Below are positions 37,753 to 48,682 of a stretch of DNA of 64,000 nucleotides, one piece after another. Location of the stretch: the NCBI RefSeq assembly GCF_021917145.1, contig NW_025813728.1:294178-358177 (forward strand), read 5' to 3'. Source of the DNA: Hypomesus transpacificus (lineage: Eukaryota > Chordata > Actinopteri > Osmeriformes > Osmeridae). The translations under genes and the position numbers were made by a program. Position 1 is the stretch's first letter; each line of letters starts with the position of its first letter. The notes beneath the pieces were generated by a model. That model saw nothing but the letters and a program-made list of their open reading frames with translations. It searched no databases and was not told the DNA's origin.

Positions 37753-39183
37753 CAGGGCCGTACGCAGGGCCCAAAAAATACTGAGGTCATGAGTCAGAAC
37801 TTCTAGGCGGGTTCGGGGGCATGCTCCCCCGGAATTTTTTTAAATTACATTATTTAAATATGGCCATTTTCTCTTATTGAGTCTTAAGGAGCAAAAACAT
37901 CATCATTATGACTTTTGAATATGGGGCGGTGTGGAGCTTTTGAAATTTTGAGGTAAACATGGGGCATTCTGAGGCTTTTTGAAGGACCTTTATGGGACTC
38001 ATGAAGTAAGGGCAAGTTACCACAATTATTATTATATGGCAACGACGGTACGAGCGTTCTGATTGGATAATGAGTAGTCACCCCAGCCGCGTATTGCCCT
38101 CCTCGCCGGTCAATACGGATCCGTATTGCCCTCTGACGTCAGCTTCAAAATGAGCGATATGGACAAGTCAGCTGCTGAGTTTTACTATCCAGATGATGCT
38201 GAAAAGCTTTGTCATCGAAAGTGAGGATGAAGACCAGACTCTTTGAATCACTTGTGTCGTTATTTTGTGATGAAATTAAAGCCATTTTAGCAGAACCATG
38301 TTGTCAGCTTTCTATAAAAAGTAATGAGTTGCTTGGCAACACATGAAACACACCGTGAGAAGACTTGAGAGCTAGCTACAATTAGCCTAAAGGTACCATT
38401 TATTTTCGTTTACAAAATGAAAAGAATCTAAAATTGCCATATAATAAACTACTTACTAACCTCGACCGTTCGGTCATGCCGGGAAATATCAAACTGAGGC
38501 TGGAACGTATCGACCGAGCCATAGCGAGTCAGTTTGATATTTCCCAATTGCCACTGAATTTCATTTTCAATCAATCACATCAATGACATATCAATCGCAA
38601 AATGAATGTTGATTCAACCGGTGGAAATTGATTGACAACCGGTACTGACGGAGTTAACCAAACTTTGATTTGATGTTTCCTTATCCGAGTGCTGCAATAC
38701 AAATATTTCCACATGAAAATGAATCTTTCTTCTCACAGTCATCTGCCACTTAAACTTCTCTTAACCTACATGTTTAGTTTGCTGCGCTCCTCTTCCAGTG
38801 ACTGTAACTAACATAGGCTATTCACTAACAGTAGCGGTATGTCTATGGCAGAGCCATAGAAAAAGATTCTGCAAATTCTTTTTCTATGGCTCTGGTCTAT
38901 GGCGGTAACATCAGCGTCCGACTTGTGTTTGGTGGTTACCATAACGACAGTACGTTTTGTTGATGACGCGCAGCACGTATGTCCAAACTCTTGAGCTACT
39001 CGGCTCTTCAAGTATAAAATCACGTTACGGTTTGTGGGAGACCAAGATCATCGTCCTGCAGTCAGTTTCACGTGTACTTTATTTTGAGTTTATATACCAC
39101 GATTTAAGCACAAAAAAAACTGAAATACGAAAAAAAATACCGAGGACACGACCTCGGTGTCCTCAATGGTAGTTACGGCCCTG
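37753..39183. mobile_element. hAT-like non-autonomous DNA transposon, unit 1 only (1431 bp)
   Basis: Ends are CAGGGCCGTA and TACGGCCCTG, inverted repeats of the CAGRG type, flanked by an 8-bp target duplication GGCATGAC (37745-37752 and 39184-39191). Unit 2 has a single GGCATGAC at 52662-52669 with no insertion, a clean empty site. An 8-bp duplication with CAGGG ends points to hAT. No transposase frame is visible. It contains a nested smaller element (38029-38447) and two strong hairpins (38481-38545 and about 38849-38895). Confidence 0.85.
38029..38447. mobile_element. Nested MITE inside the hAT element (419 bp)
   Basis: TTATTATATGGCAA at the left end and TTGCCATATAATAA at the right form a perfect 14-bp inverted repeat. 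The interior has a short ATG frame (about 25 codons) but no transposase. The target duplication cannot be separated from the ends (perhaps TTA or TA), so the superfamily is unresolved. Confidence 0.6.
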
Positions 39184-39767
39184 GGCATGACCATTTAAAG
39201 CCCTGGCAACAGCAGCATAGGTGAATTTTATACCATGGTCTGGGTGAAAACTCGATTCTGATTGGCTGCAGGTGAATGATAAGAGGTTGGTATAGCCAGT
39301 GGGTAGAGAATTTGGTTTTGAGCATTTGACTGCAGATCTAGAGGTTGCTGTTCAAATCCCCCCTTGCATGTCACTTTGGATTGAAGGGTTTGCTTAGTGA
39401 GAACATAATTATCATTATATGATACTGAAATAGTATTTTGACATTAACACAGAAAGTGCTTAAAAGTCATCTAAACACATAAATAACCAGTGTAGTTATT
39501 GACATTGATTTGAATGGTCCTGCCTTAGAAAAGTTGGCCAAAGCCAGATATTTATGAATATTTGTTCTATGGTGTAAAAAAAAACTAACATCTGGAAATT
39601 GTTATCTTTTTCCTGTACTTTATCAGCATTTGGTGCTATATGGGGCAAATGTCCTCCTTGGGCTTGTGTGAAACTGATAAAAAATGACACACATCAATGA
39701 CTTCTCCCCTGAGAACTTCAGTTAAGTGACCAGATCCTCTCTTCTCAGTATAGCTGAACACCAAACC

Positions 39768-41110
39768 ATGAAGATCAACTGTTTATTTCTTCTAATTGTC
39801 CTCCTCGCTCCTCTTTCTCAAGGAGAAGTGACTTCTTTCAGTAAGTGCAAGCAGTTCTTTGTCAACGGAGTTGCTCCTACAATACTTGTGGACTTAAAAA
39901 ACAACAACCGGTACCAGCAAATATGTCAGTGTCTCCTGGACCAGAACGACAGACCTGTTTACTACTATGCTACGCTGTACGATACCGCAAACAAGATTCC
40001 GGTGTATTCTGCCTATGAGTTTCAGCACAAAGACGTTGATCGGACGGACAAGTGGTACGTCGAACCCCAGGTACTCTTACTCAGTCATCTCTCCAAAACA
40101 GTTCTTTAAGATGCAGATCGAGAGTGCATGTCAGAGAGTTTTACGTAAAGAAATGGACACAATTATGCTTTGTATGTGCAGTCTAGATATAACACAGGAG
40201 CTGTTAAGGGATAATGCATTAAATTGTTCAGCAATACCAATAGTATAGGTATATACCGCATGCGTACTAATTAAAATGGACCAATATCTACTAATATCTC
40301 TATTTACATGATCATATTATTCCAGGTGTCTGAGTACATTCCCTACATTTTCATTTACTACGTTATCTTTCTTCTTGTACTGCACTACCTGTATTTTCAT
40401 AAACTACATTATCTACTTATTCATGCATGTCCAAGCAAGCGTTTGCAAACCTCAGCCACCTCTCTGTAGCGTGAAACACAGTCTCGACACCCAATGATCC
40501 AATGAACTCTGTCCTTCCAAACACCCAATGATCCAATGAACTCTGTCCTTCCAAACACCCAATGATCAAATGACCTCTGTCTGTCCTGTACTTCCTGTAG
40601 CTGGACGGAGGTGTGCGCACATGCATGGGCGGCCTGAGCCACATTCCGTCCATAGACAGGGGTCGCCACCAGGCCGTGGGGAAGGACTACGACGGCTCAG
40701 GCTTCGACAAGGGCCACCTGTACCCGGTCCACCACACCTCCACCCAGGCCTCCATGTTGGCCACCTCCACCCTGACCAACGCTGCCCCCCAGGACCCGGG
40801 CTTCAACCGTGGCCAGTGGAGGAAGCATGAGGAGGGCCTGGCCCTTCACCTGGGGGTCAGGTGCTCCCGGGCCCATGTTGTCACCGGGGTCGTGCCTGGG
40901 AACACACAGATTGGGAATGGTGTCAGAGTGGCACGGTTCTACTGGAGGGCCTACTGTTGCTTGGAGACCGGTGTTTCGCTCACCTCGGAGGGTTATTTCG
41001 GTCCCGACAACAACGGCCGGGTGGAGACGCTCACTGTGAGGGACCTGGAGACCAGGCTGACTGGGTATTATGGGATGCGGTTCTCTGTGTTTGGTGGGAA
41101 GTGTCGATGA
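39768..41110 (+). CDS. ENDOD1-like secreted DNA/RNA non-specific endonuclease, gene a copy 1 (270 aa, 2 exons)
   Basis: Predicted metal-dependent nuclease of the Endonuclease_NS family, closest in layout to fish 'endonuclease domain-containing 1' proteins. Exons 39768-40070 and 40601-41110 give 813 nt, 271 codons with stop. Residues 1-19 form a signal peptide (MKINCLFLLIVLLAPLSQG). The N-terminal half has FxxCxxFFVNG and YATLYDTANKIPVYSAY, typical of the family. Exon 2 holds the ββα-metal site: D137-K-G-H140 (variant of DRGH, catalytic His140), N170 in FNRGQW, and E178. The spacing His+30 to Asn and +8 to Glu equals that known for Serratia nuclease (H89, N119, E127). Conserved cysteines suggest disulfides and secretion. 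The sister gene b lies 2 kb downstream in the same orientation. Confidence 0.9.
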
Positions 41111-41163
41111 TTTCACAAGATCAGTAGAGAGGTCTAAGCTGACTCTCAAAAAAGTTGCTGACT

Positions 41164-41169
41164 AATAAA
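41164..41169 (+). terminator. Poly-A signal of nuclease gene a copy 1
   Basis: AATAAA 54 bp after the stop codon, followed by a GT-rich stretch. Confidence 0.7.
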
Positions 41170-42922
41170 AACTGTGACCATCTCGGAACAAAGTCTTGTG
41201 GCCTTTATTTTTCTCCCATCAATGAAATAAAATGTGTGCAGTAAAAGCCTCCCACAGGCTTAAAACTTCAATTATTATATCAGATAAATTATATATATAT
41301 TTTTTTTATATTATCACTTAGGTACTGTACACAGTGTGTGAAATAATGCAATATCTGTAAGTTGTTTAAGTGATAAGCCAGGCAGAAGTAACTGTATGCT
41401 GTTAATCAGACAGGCAAACAAGTTATGATACTGCTTTTTAGACATGTTAAATGTCTGTTAAATCTACAGGAATTATACACTTTACATATGCATATGGTTT
41501 ATATTTCTGGTCGATGATAAAGTGTTCTAAAATCGAAAACCCTAACCCTGTGTTTACATAAATACATTAAACATAAATAAAGACATACACATTGACATTC
41601 TGTAAGTCTGTACAGGCATACAGGCGTACATTACCAGACAGAGGGAGAATTCATTTAAGTATAAAAGTATTTAAGTATAAAACATGAACAAGCCAGTTCT
41701 ACTGATGACCAGAGAGTTCGACTGTGTTCTTATTGATCATTTAAGAAGTATAGTCAGGAAGTAAGGCAAATCCTTGAAACAGTCTCACATGTAAACCCAT
41801 CAGAGACACATACAACGTAATCAGAAGAGCGATATAGACCAGAGCCAGCATATCTAGAGAGCCCTTGAGACACAAGTCATTACACGTGTACTCTCCCACT
41901 GCAGTGCCCACGGCCACACTGTGATTTATGCCCCTGTTGGGCTCCCCCGACTGTAGACATGCAGAACATGGTTTCTTTTTTTTTCATTCATGAAACTAGT
42001 TGTAGTGACATTTTTGGGGAGGGGAATTGGAAACTAAAAGCTACTTTATTTGGATTATCATTACGATTCCACTTGCCCACCATGGTGTTTGATGAAAGAT
42101 TAAACAATAACAGGCATGTTTGGTCATGGTTTGGTAATAATAATAATATAATATTGATAATAATAATGATGTCATATTGTTCTGCATGGCAAAACATGAC
42201 ATTTTGTTGATTCTGGTTTCATGTTTGTACAGGCTGTAATCAGAGAGTTTTTTCCTCATCACAAATACTGTTAATTTCCTCATCATGAATCCTAGATTTG
42301 GCCATTTTGCTGGTAGATAGAGTCAGCCACCATGTATTGTAAGACACAATTTAAATGATTAAATATCAACTTCAGAAACCTCCACATTGGCTAACTTCAG
42401 CATTGATTGATGAAAGCATTTTTTTTTTTTGCAAGTGTAAGGTAGGAGATAAGTCAAATTATTTTAAAGGGGGTACCATTAAGATTCTGAAATATTTCGT
42501 TTTTATTGGAAATGTAGTTTAACTCCTTTGTCTAGATATTTTAAATTTAAATATTGACATTGAATGCACTTTGTTGTTTGTTTTAGTTTTTATAGTCAAA
42601 TGAACAAGAAAGAATAAAACCTTGTATTGAAAGCTGCTCTTATAACTGTAATGACATTATGTTACTCGTGGAGTAAATTCCTTCAGATTAATGCAGAGTG
42701 TGAAGGCTGTAACGTTTGTGAAAAGATTATACAGTAAACTTAAGTAAACAACAGAAGATTTTCAACCGAAACGGAAAAGTCAGCACAGACAGGATTGCAT
42801 TCAAATGTTCCATGACATGAAGAAGACATAAAGACGCTCGTTTTAATGTTTACTCTCAGGTGCATTATGGGACGTTTGATCAAAGACATCCGCTTCCAAA
42901 CCATCCTCGTGCTTCTCACCTA
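41170..42922. other. Spacer between nuclease genes a and b
   Basis: Contains an antisense relic (41741-41990) and a segment (about 42283-42410, CATCATGAATCCTAGATTTG) that recurs downstream of gene b at about 47693-47815. This supports gene a and gene b, with flanks, being products of one older tandem duplication. No complete gene is seen. Confidence 0.5.
41741..41990 (-). pseudogene. Antisense protein relic with hydrophobic segment, downstream of nuclease a
   Basis: The - strand is open for about 80 codons without a plausible start and reads VGEYTCNDLCLKGSLDMLAL followed by a hydrophobic run and a TAA. The CLKGSLDMLALVYIA core is repeated on - downstream of nuclease b (44762-44850 region). 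It looks like a membrane-anchor exon of an unidentified protein. I do not recognise the gene. Confidence 0.35.
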
Positions 42923-43060
42923 TCTGCCACGTATATAAACAATATCTACATGTCTGCCACGTATATAAACAATATCTACATGTCTGCCACGTATATAAAC
43001 AATATCTACATGTCTGCCACGTATATAAACAATATCTACGTGTCTGCCACGTATATAAGG
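42923..43060 (+). promoter_or_regulatory. Tandem TATA-box promoter array of nuclease gene b (30 bp x 4.5)
   Basis: The unit TCTGCCACGTATATAAACAA plus TATCTACATG (30 bp) starts at 42923, 42953, 42983 and 43013, with a partial fifth copy at 43043 that diverges after TATATAA. Each copy carries CACGTATATAA, so five TATA boxes stand in phase upstream of the gene. The last lies about 70 bp before the ATG at 43123, the usual distance for a short 5' UTR. The array is conserved in unit 2 (56401-56538). Confidence 0.8.
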
Positions 43061-43122
43061 TGAAAAGGACAGTGAACACAATATTGAGTTCTCGTTTCCT
43101 CTCAGCACAGCAGACTACAACC

Positions 43123-44376
43123 ATGAAGATCCACTGTTTGTTTCTTCTGACTTTACTCATCCCTCTTCCTTCTCAAGGAGAAGTGACTCCTTTCAGTACC
43201 TGCCCGCGGTTCTTCTTCAATGGAGCCCCCCCTACAATACTCCCAGACCAAAACCGGTACAAGCAAATATGTCAGTGTCTACAGGACCAGAACAAAAAAC
43301 TTAATTACTTCTATGCTACGCTGTACGATACCACAAACAAGATTCCGGTGTATTCTGCCTATGTGTTGGGGGACGGACAAGGAGCTAAGCATAGGGAGGA
43401 CAAGTGGTTTTCCGAACCTGAGGTACTGTATTATCAGTTGAATAGAACAGATCTAAAAGACCTTGCACTCTCATTTCTCCAATACAGTTGACTAAAATGC
43501 CATTTGAGAGGTGATTTTCACAACACTGTTAATGTCTGCATTATCCTACACCTAGGGCTAGTACAGAAATACTTTAATTCATGTTCATTGACTTAATCTC
43601 TATCTACACTATCATATGTTTGGGGTGTCTCATTTATGCGATGATTGAATTAATACTATTGACTGTAAATATAAATATTGATATTAAATTGACTTTTAGT
43701 AAGGGCCAGTCAGAAAGCACCATATAAACTACATGATATAATTATTCATGCACTACCAAGCAGGCGTTTGTAAACCTCAGTCAGCTAAGCATAGCGATGT
43801 CACTGCAGTGTGAAGCTCAATTTCAACACCCAGCCAATCATCTCTCTCCTTTCCTAGCTTGATGGAGGTGACCATTTTTGTATGGACAAGATGAGTGATA
43901 CCATTCCGCAAAGGAACTGGGGTGTACACCAGGCCAAGAACACAGACTACATAGGCACACGACAGACAGGCTGTGTGAAAGGCCACCTGTACCCCGTTCA
44001 GCACACCTCGGACAAGGACACTGCGCTGGCCACCTCCACCCTGACCAACGCAGCCCCACAGGACAAGGACTTCAACAACCGTGCATGGAAGACACACGAA
44101 GGGGTAATGCGCAATCTGTATACACCTTGTAACACAGTCTACATTGTCACAGGGGTGGTGCCAGGGCAAAGAACGATTGGGACTGGTCGTGTCAGAGTGG
44201 CACAGTTCTACTGGAGTGCCTACTGTTGCTTGAGTCCAGGTTGTACACCCAGGTCGGAGGGTTACTGGGGTCCTGACAACAATGGTCGGGTGGTGAGGCG
44301 CACTGTGCAGGAGCTGGAGGCCTGGCTGACAGTTCAATATAATACAATGTTCTCTGTGTTTAATGGACAATGTTGA
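43123..44376 (+). CDS. ENDOD1-like secreted endonuclease, gene b copy 1 (272 aa, 2 exons)
   Basis: Paralogue of gene a with the same two-exon layout: 43123-43422 and 43858-44376, 819 nt, 273 codons with stop. Signal peptide MKIHCLFLLTLLIPLPSQG, then FSTCPRFFFNG and YATLYDTTNKIPVYSAY. The nuclease centre reads C-V140-K-G-H143: catalytic His is kept but the Asp of the DRGH/DKGH motif is Val. N173 (FNNRAW) and E181 keep the +30 and +8 spacing. The substitution may lower or alter activity; family members tolerate variation here only in part, so this is open. The gene stands behind a five-fold TATA array that gene a lacks, suggesting different expression. Confidence 0.88.
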
Positions 44377-44446
44377 TAATTTAACAAGTTCAGTAGGGAG
44401 GCCTGAGAATACACTCATACATTTTTTACAATTATTATTAATCAAC

Positions 44447-44452
44447 AATAAA
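44447..44452 (+). terminator. Poly-A signal of nuclease gene b copy 1
   Basis: AATAAA 71 bp after the stop codon. Preserved in unit 2. Confidence 0.65.
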
Positions 44453-44758
44453 ATACAAACTAAGTAAAGATCTTGGAACCAACTAAATGTCTGTTTGTAG
44501 TAATTAAAAGAAATGATTCACATTATGCATTTGTATTCGGATAGTATTTCTTGTAGATAAAAGCATTTAATAAAGAAGTAATCTCAAATGAAAACCTGTG
44601 AAACCCTGTGTTTATATAAATACATTTAAATGTAAATAACATATGTCTGTACAGTAAGTCTGCACAACACAACTTGATTCAAAGAATACACTTATTTATT
44701 TATTTTTACAATGTCCACAAATGTGAATAAGCAAGCCCTGCCTGATCAGAGACACATG

Positions 44759-45123
44759 CTACCTAATCAGAACAGCGATGTAGACCAGAGCCAGCATATC
44801 CAGAGAGCCCTTGAGACACGAGTCATTGTACGTTAAATGACAGACAAGAGTTCTACTGTGTTTCTCATCCATGTTTACAGTGACTCTTAAGTAGTTAGGC
44901 AAATCTCTCATGCAAGTGTTTAACTGCCAGTCACACTTCGTGACAACACACCCATGCGCACACACATATTCACGCACACATTCAAATACACACTCACACA
45001 CATTCACACAGTCAGCAGAAAGAGGGCGTGGCTGAAACAGCGAGAGCTCTCATTGAAACAAGGCCTCGGTTGTTCCCTCGTACTTCACATGGCGATCGTC
45101 GTCGGATCCTACGTACCCCTCAC
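44759..45123 (-). pseudogene. Antisense TRIM PRY fragment followed by a hydrophobic tail
   Basis: On -, a splice acceptor (TTTCTTTCCAG) is followed from 45123 to about 45011 by sequence aligning with the start of the TRIM B PRY-SPRY exon: GEGYVG then SDDDRHVKYEG, matching SDDGRQVRYEE, and the CGCTGTTTCAGCC..GCCCTCTT block. It has internal deletion and a stop, then a TG microsatellite. Further on, - carries CMRDLPNYLRV..CLKGSLDMLALVYIAVLIR to a stop at 44759. The PRY part is a relic of a TRIM gene inserted in reverse; the origin of the tail is not recognised. Confidence 0.6.
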
Positions 45124-45409
45124 CTGGAAAGAAAGAGAGAGAGACAAAGATGGAAAGAGAAAGAGAGTCTGTACATGACTTTTAACTCATGTCCTAGTCT
45201 AAAGAAGATGTGCATACGTATTCAACATTTAAACGTTTTACAACTAACAATTTAATTCCAGAATATCCACCAGAAGCACAGGGATATGCCCCCATATGGT
45301 ACCTGCAGAGTAGAATAACAATCTATCAAAACAGTTCAGTGGGCAGGTCCTTGGCCTGGGTGTTGTCCAAACTGGATCACAGATGAGTGTGAAAGGGATG
45401 TAACTTTTG
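45124..45409. other. Flank between PRY relic and foldback element
   Basis: No gene seen. The 8-bp target site AACTTTTG (45402-45409) of the foldback element lies at its right end. Confidence 0.5.
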
Positions 45410-47556
45410 CAGTAGGAGCTAAATCTTTTTTTGCGTTTTGGACGTCCATATGGACGTCCATAGACTGACGGCGATGGCTGCTGATCTTTGCATGGATGGA
45501 CGGACGGCGATGCTGTTCAGAGTGCCGTCCATAGAGGGAGCATATATTTTGGACGGCGTCATAGCCGTCCATATGGACGGCGATGCTGTTCAGAGTGCCG
45601 TCCATAGAGGGAGCATATATTTTGGCATATATTTTGGACGGCGTCATAGCCGTCCATATGGACGGCGATGCTGTTCAGAGTGCCGTCCATAGAGGGAGCA
45701 GATATTTTGGACGGCGATGGATTAGCAGGGACGTGATCTTTGCATGGATGGACGGACGGCGATGCTGTTCAGAGTGCCGTCCATAGAGGGAGCATATATT
45801 TTGGACGGCGTCATAGCCGTCCATATGGACGGCGATGCTGTTCAGAGTGCCGTCCATAGAGGGAGCATATATTTTGGCATATATTTTGGACGGCGTCATA
45901 GCCGTCCATATGGACGGCGATGCTGTTCAGAGTGCTGTCCATAGAGGGAGCATATATTTTGGACGGCGATGGATTGAATGTTTAGCAGGCTGTTGAGCTA
46001 ACAGAACTGCCGAAGGCTACCATAGCATGTAGCTAGCTACATTAACTTTGGATGACTCAATCTTTTGTCAAGTTAATTTGTATGAATTGCTTGTTAGTGC
46101 AATATTTACGCCTTTATTCTGTTTTTTTTACATAATCAGCAGTATGATCTCATGACAATATAGACTTGAAAAACAATATGTTATGGTTTGGGTTTGCCTA
46201 TAGGCTACATTTATTTTAATTATTTCGAGAATTGTTAATAAAGACTCATTTAAAATGTTAACATTGTGTTATGACCCTATGAAATACATTGCCATTTAGG
46301 TCTTTTAAACCGTCAGTTTAAAGTGTTTTATGGGTGGATTTGAAGCCACCAGTCAGTAGCTCCAATCTTGCGCACGGAGACAAACGCAAAACAACAAACA
46401 CTCGCTTGGAGCGGAGACCAATGCAAAACACAATACGATGTGTTGAGCCAAACCAAAGCCGTCAAAGGCTACCATGAATGTAGCTACAGCAACCGTGGAT
46501 GACTCAATAAGTTTTGTCACGTTATTTTGTATTAATTGCATTTAAGTGAAGGCTATATATTTACGCCTTTATTTTATTTTTAACATACAAAAGTAGGCCA
46601 ATCAACAATATAATCTCATGACAATACAGACTTGAAAAACAATATGTTATGGTTAGGGTTTGCCTAGATATAGGCTACATATATTTTAAATATTTCGAGA
46701 ATTGTTAATAAAGACTCAATTAAGATTTTAACATTGTGTTATGACCCTATGAAATACATTGCCCTTTAGGTCTTTGAAGCCGTCAGTTTCAAAGTGTTTT
46801 ATGGGTGGATTTGGAGCCACCAGTCAGTAGCTCCAATGTTGCGCACGAACCACTTTGAGCGGAGACAAATGCAAAACGTAATAGCCTATGGGCCTAACAC
46901 TCCAAATTTGAAAATTTTAAATGAGTCTTTATTAACAATTCTCGAAATAATTAAAATATATGTAGCCTATAGGCAAACCCAAACCATAACATATTGTTTT
47001 TCAAGTCTATATTGTCATGAGATCATACTGCTGATTATGTAAAAAAAACAGAATAAAGGCGTAAATATTGCACTAACATGCAATTCATACAAATTAACTT
47101 GACAAAAGATTGAGTCATCCAAAGTTAATGTAGCTAGCTACATGCTATGGTAGCCTTCGGCAGTTCTGTTAGCTCAACAGCCTGCTAAACATTCAATCCA
47201 TCGCCGTCCAAAATATATGCTCCCTCTATGGACGGCACTCTGAACAGCATCGCCGTCCATATGGACGGCTATGATGCCGTCCAAAATATCTGCTCCCTCT
47301 ATGGACGGCACGAGGGACGTCCCTGCTAATCCATCGCCGTCCAAAATATCTGCTCCCTCTATGGACGGCACTCTGAACAGCATCGCCGTCCATATGGACG
47401 GCTATGACGCCGTCCAAAATATATGCTCCCTCTATGGACGGCACTCTGAACAGCATCGCCGTCCGTCCATCCATGCAAAGATCAGCAGCCATCGCCGTCA
47501 GTCTATGGACGTCCATATGGACGTCCAAAACGCAAAAAAAGATTTAGCTGCCTCTC
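45410..47556. mobile_element. Foldback-like DNA element with 8-bp duplication, unit 1 only (2147 bp)
   Basis: The 8-bp AACTTTTG occurs at 45402-45409 and again at 47557-47564; unit 2 has it once, uninterrupted, near 58880. The ends (CAGTAGGAGCTAAATC and GATTTAGCTGCCTCTC) are imperfect inverted repeats that extend into very long inverted arms. The left arm (to about 46300) and right arm (from about 46890) match inverted over several hundred bases. Both arms carry tandem GGACGGCGATGCTGTTCAGA and GTCCATAGAGGGAGCATATA units, amplified to about seven in the left arm. No transposase frame. The 8-bp duplication suggests mobilisation by a hAT enzyme. Confidence 0.85.
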
Positions 47557-47971
47557 AACTTTTGGATGGTGTCCTTTAAATGTTCATACATTGCATATAC
47601 TTAATATGTCTACACAACATTTATAAATGGTTTGGTTCGTAGATTTAAATCATTTTGACACCAAGGTTGACCGACTTATCATACTGTAATTTCTTCATCA
47701 TGAATCCTAGATTTGGCCATTTTGCTGCTAGAGGGAGTCAGCCACCTTGTATTGTAAGACACACTTCAAATTATTAAATATCAACTTCAGAAACCTCCCC
47801 ATTTGCTGACAGACACACAACTCATATTTCCTGGTGGAGGAGGAAGAGACTGATTAGTAACCTGTGGCTCCTCTGGGGGGGGCCTGGTCTGTGTGTTGAT
47901 GTGTTTGGAGGTTTGACTTTGAGTTGTTGTGTGGGTTAGTTACCACTAGAGGGCAGTGACACACTGTATTG

Positions 47972-48603
47972 TAGTGATGGGTCTTTCGCGAATGATTATC
48001 TTTTTTTAATAGATTAATATAGTCTATAAAAAATGTAATGATTATGAAACAATGAATTTTAATTGTGCTTAAAATAATTGACTAATTCAAAGAACAACAA
48101 AAAAATACTTGAAGGCCTACAGGCGCACACGATCATCCTCACATTCTGTTCCTGTCAATCATACACGCGGTGTCAACCAATCATACTGCATGAGGGAGGG
48201 CCGAGCTAACTCACACACACTCAGTAGATGAGTAGTCGAAACTCGGAGGAGAACCATAACAAATCAATGCATTTTTAAAGACATTGTGGTTAAGGTCAGG
48301 GGCGTGTTCAGGGAGTGGCCTAGGGTGGCACGGGCCACCCCTGAAATCTGATTGGCCGCCCCAATATATGATTGGCTATATGCCCAGTCAGAGGCGGGCC
48401 ACCCCTATCAAAAATGTCTGGACAAACCCCTGGTTAAGGTAGAGTATGATTTCATATAATAATTGAATTCAAATTGTTTTCACACCTATCATAGTCAAAT
48501 TCATAGTTAAAACTTGTATTTTTTCAAGAGCCGTTCGAGAGCATTTCAGTGAGCTGAGCCAAACAAGCCGGCTCACGAAAAAGAGCCGGAATGCCCATCA
48601 CTA
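47972..48603. mobile_element. hAT-like MITE upstream of TRIM stub, unit 1 (632 bp)
   Basis: Ends TAGTGATGGG and CCCATCACTA are inverted repeats. The flanks CTGTATTG (47964-47971) and CTGCATTG (48604-48611) are an 8-bp duplication with one change. The homologous site upstream of TRIM F (about 30870) lacks it. It contains a second element at 48297-48432. Confidence 0.85.
48297..48432. mobile_element. hAT-like MITE nested in the 632-bp MITE (136 bp)
   Basis: Begins CAGGGGCGTGTTC and ends GACAAACCCCTG (GACACGCCCCTG in unit 2-3), flanked by a perfect 8-bp duplication GTTAAGGT at 48289-48296 and 48433-48440. The interior is a GGCCACCCCT-rich inverted sequence. Confidence 0.88.
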
Positions 48604-48682
48604 CTGCATTGACCCTAATGTCCCTAAAAATGACAATTGGCTCGTTCAGTTCATTTCAGTTCCAGTGGGAAGTTCTGAATAG

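Noticed and set aside
38153-38242. Short ATG frame (MSDMDKSAAEFYY) inside the hAT element
   Set aside because: About 25 codons, no continuation, no recognised domain; lies inside the nested MITE.
40697-41149. 150-codon antisense frame opposite nuclease a exon 2
   Set aside because: GC-rich antisense shadow of the nuclease exon.
41540-41553. Telomere-like CCCTAACCCTG
   Set aside because: Only about two repeats; chance level.
42923-43060. CRISPR-like array of 30-bp repeats
   Set aside because: Repeats are contiguous with no unique spacers and sit at a promoter position; better explained as a promoter minisatellite.
43777-44448. 223-codon open frame on the - strand opposite nuclease b
   Set aside because: Exact antisense shadow of a well-supported coding exon, no domain and no splice logic; same for 57255-57926.
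45438-47528. Repeated frames with a MLFRVPSIEGAYIL motif
   Set aside because: They follow the tandem units in the arms of the foldback element and appear on both strands because the arms are inverted.
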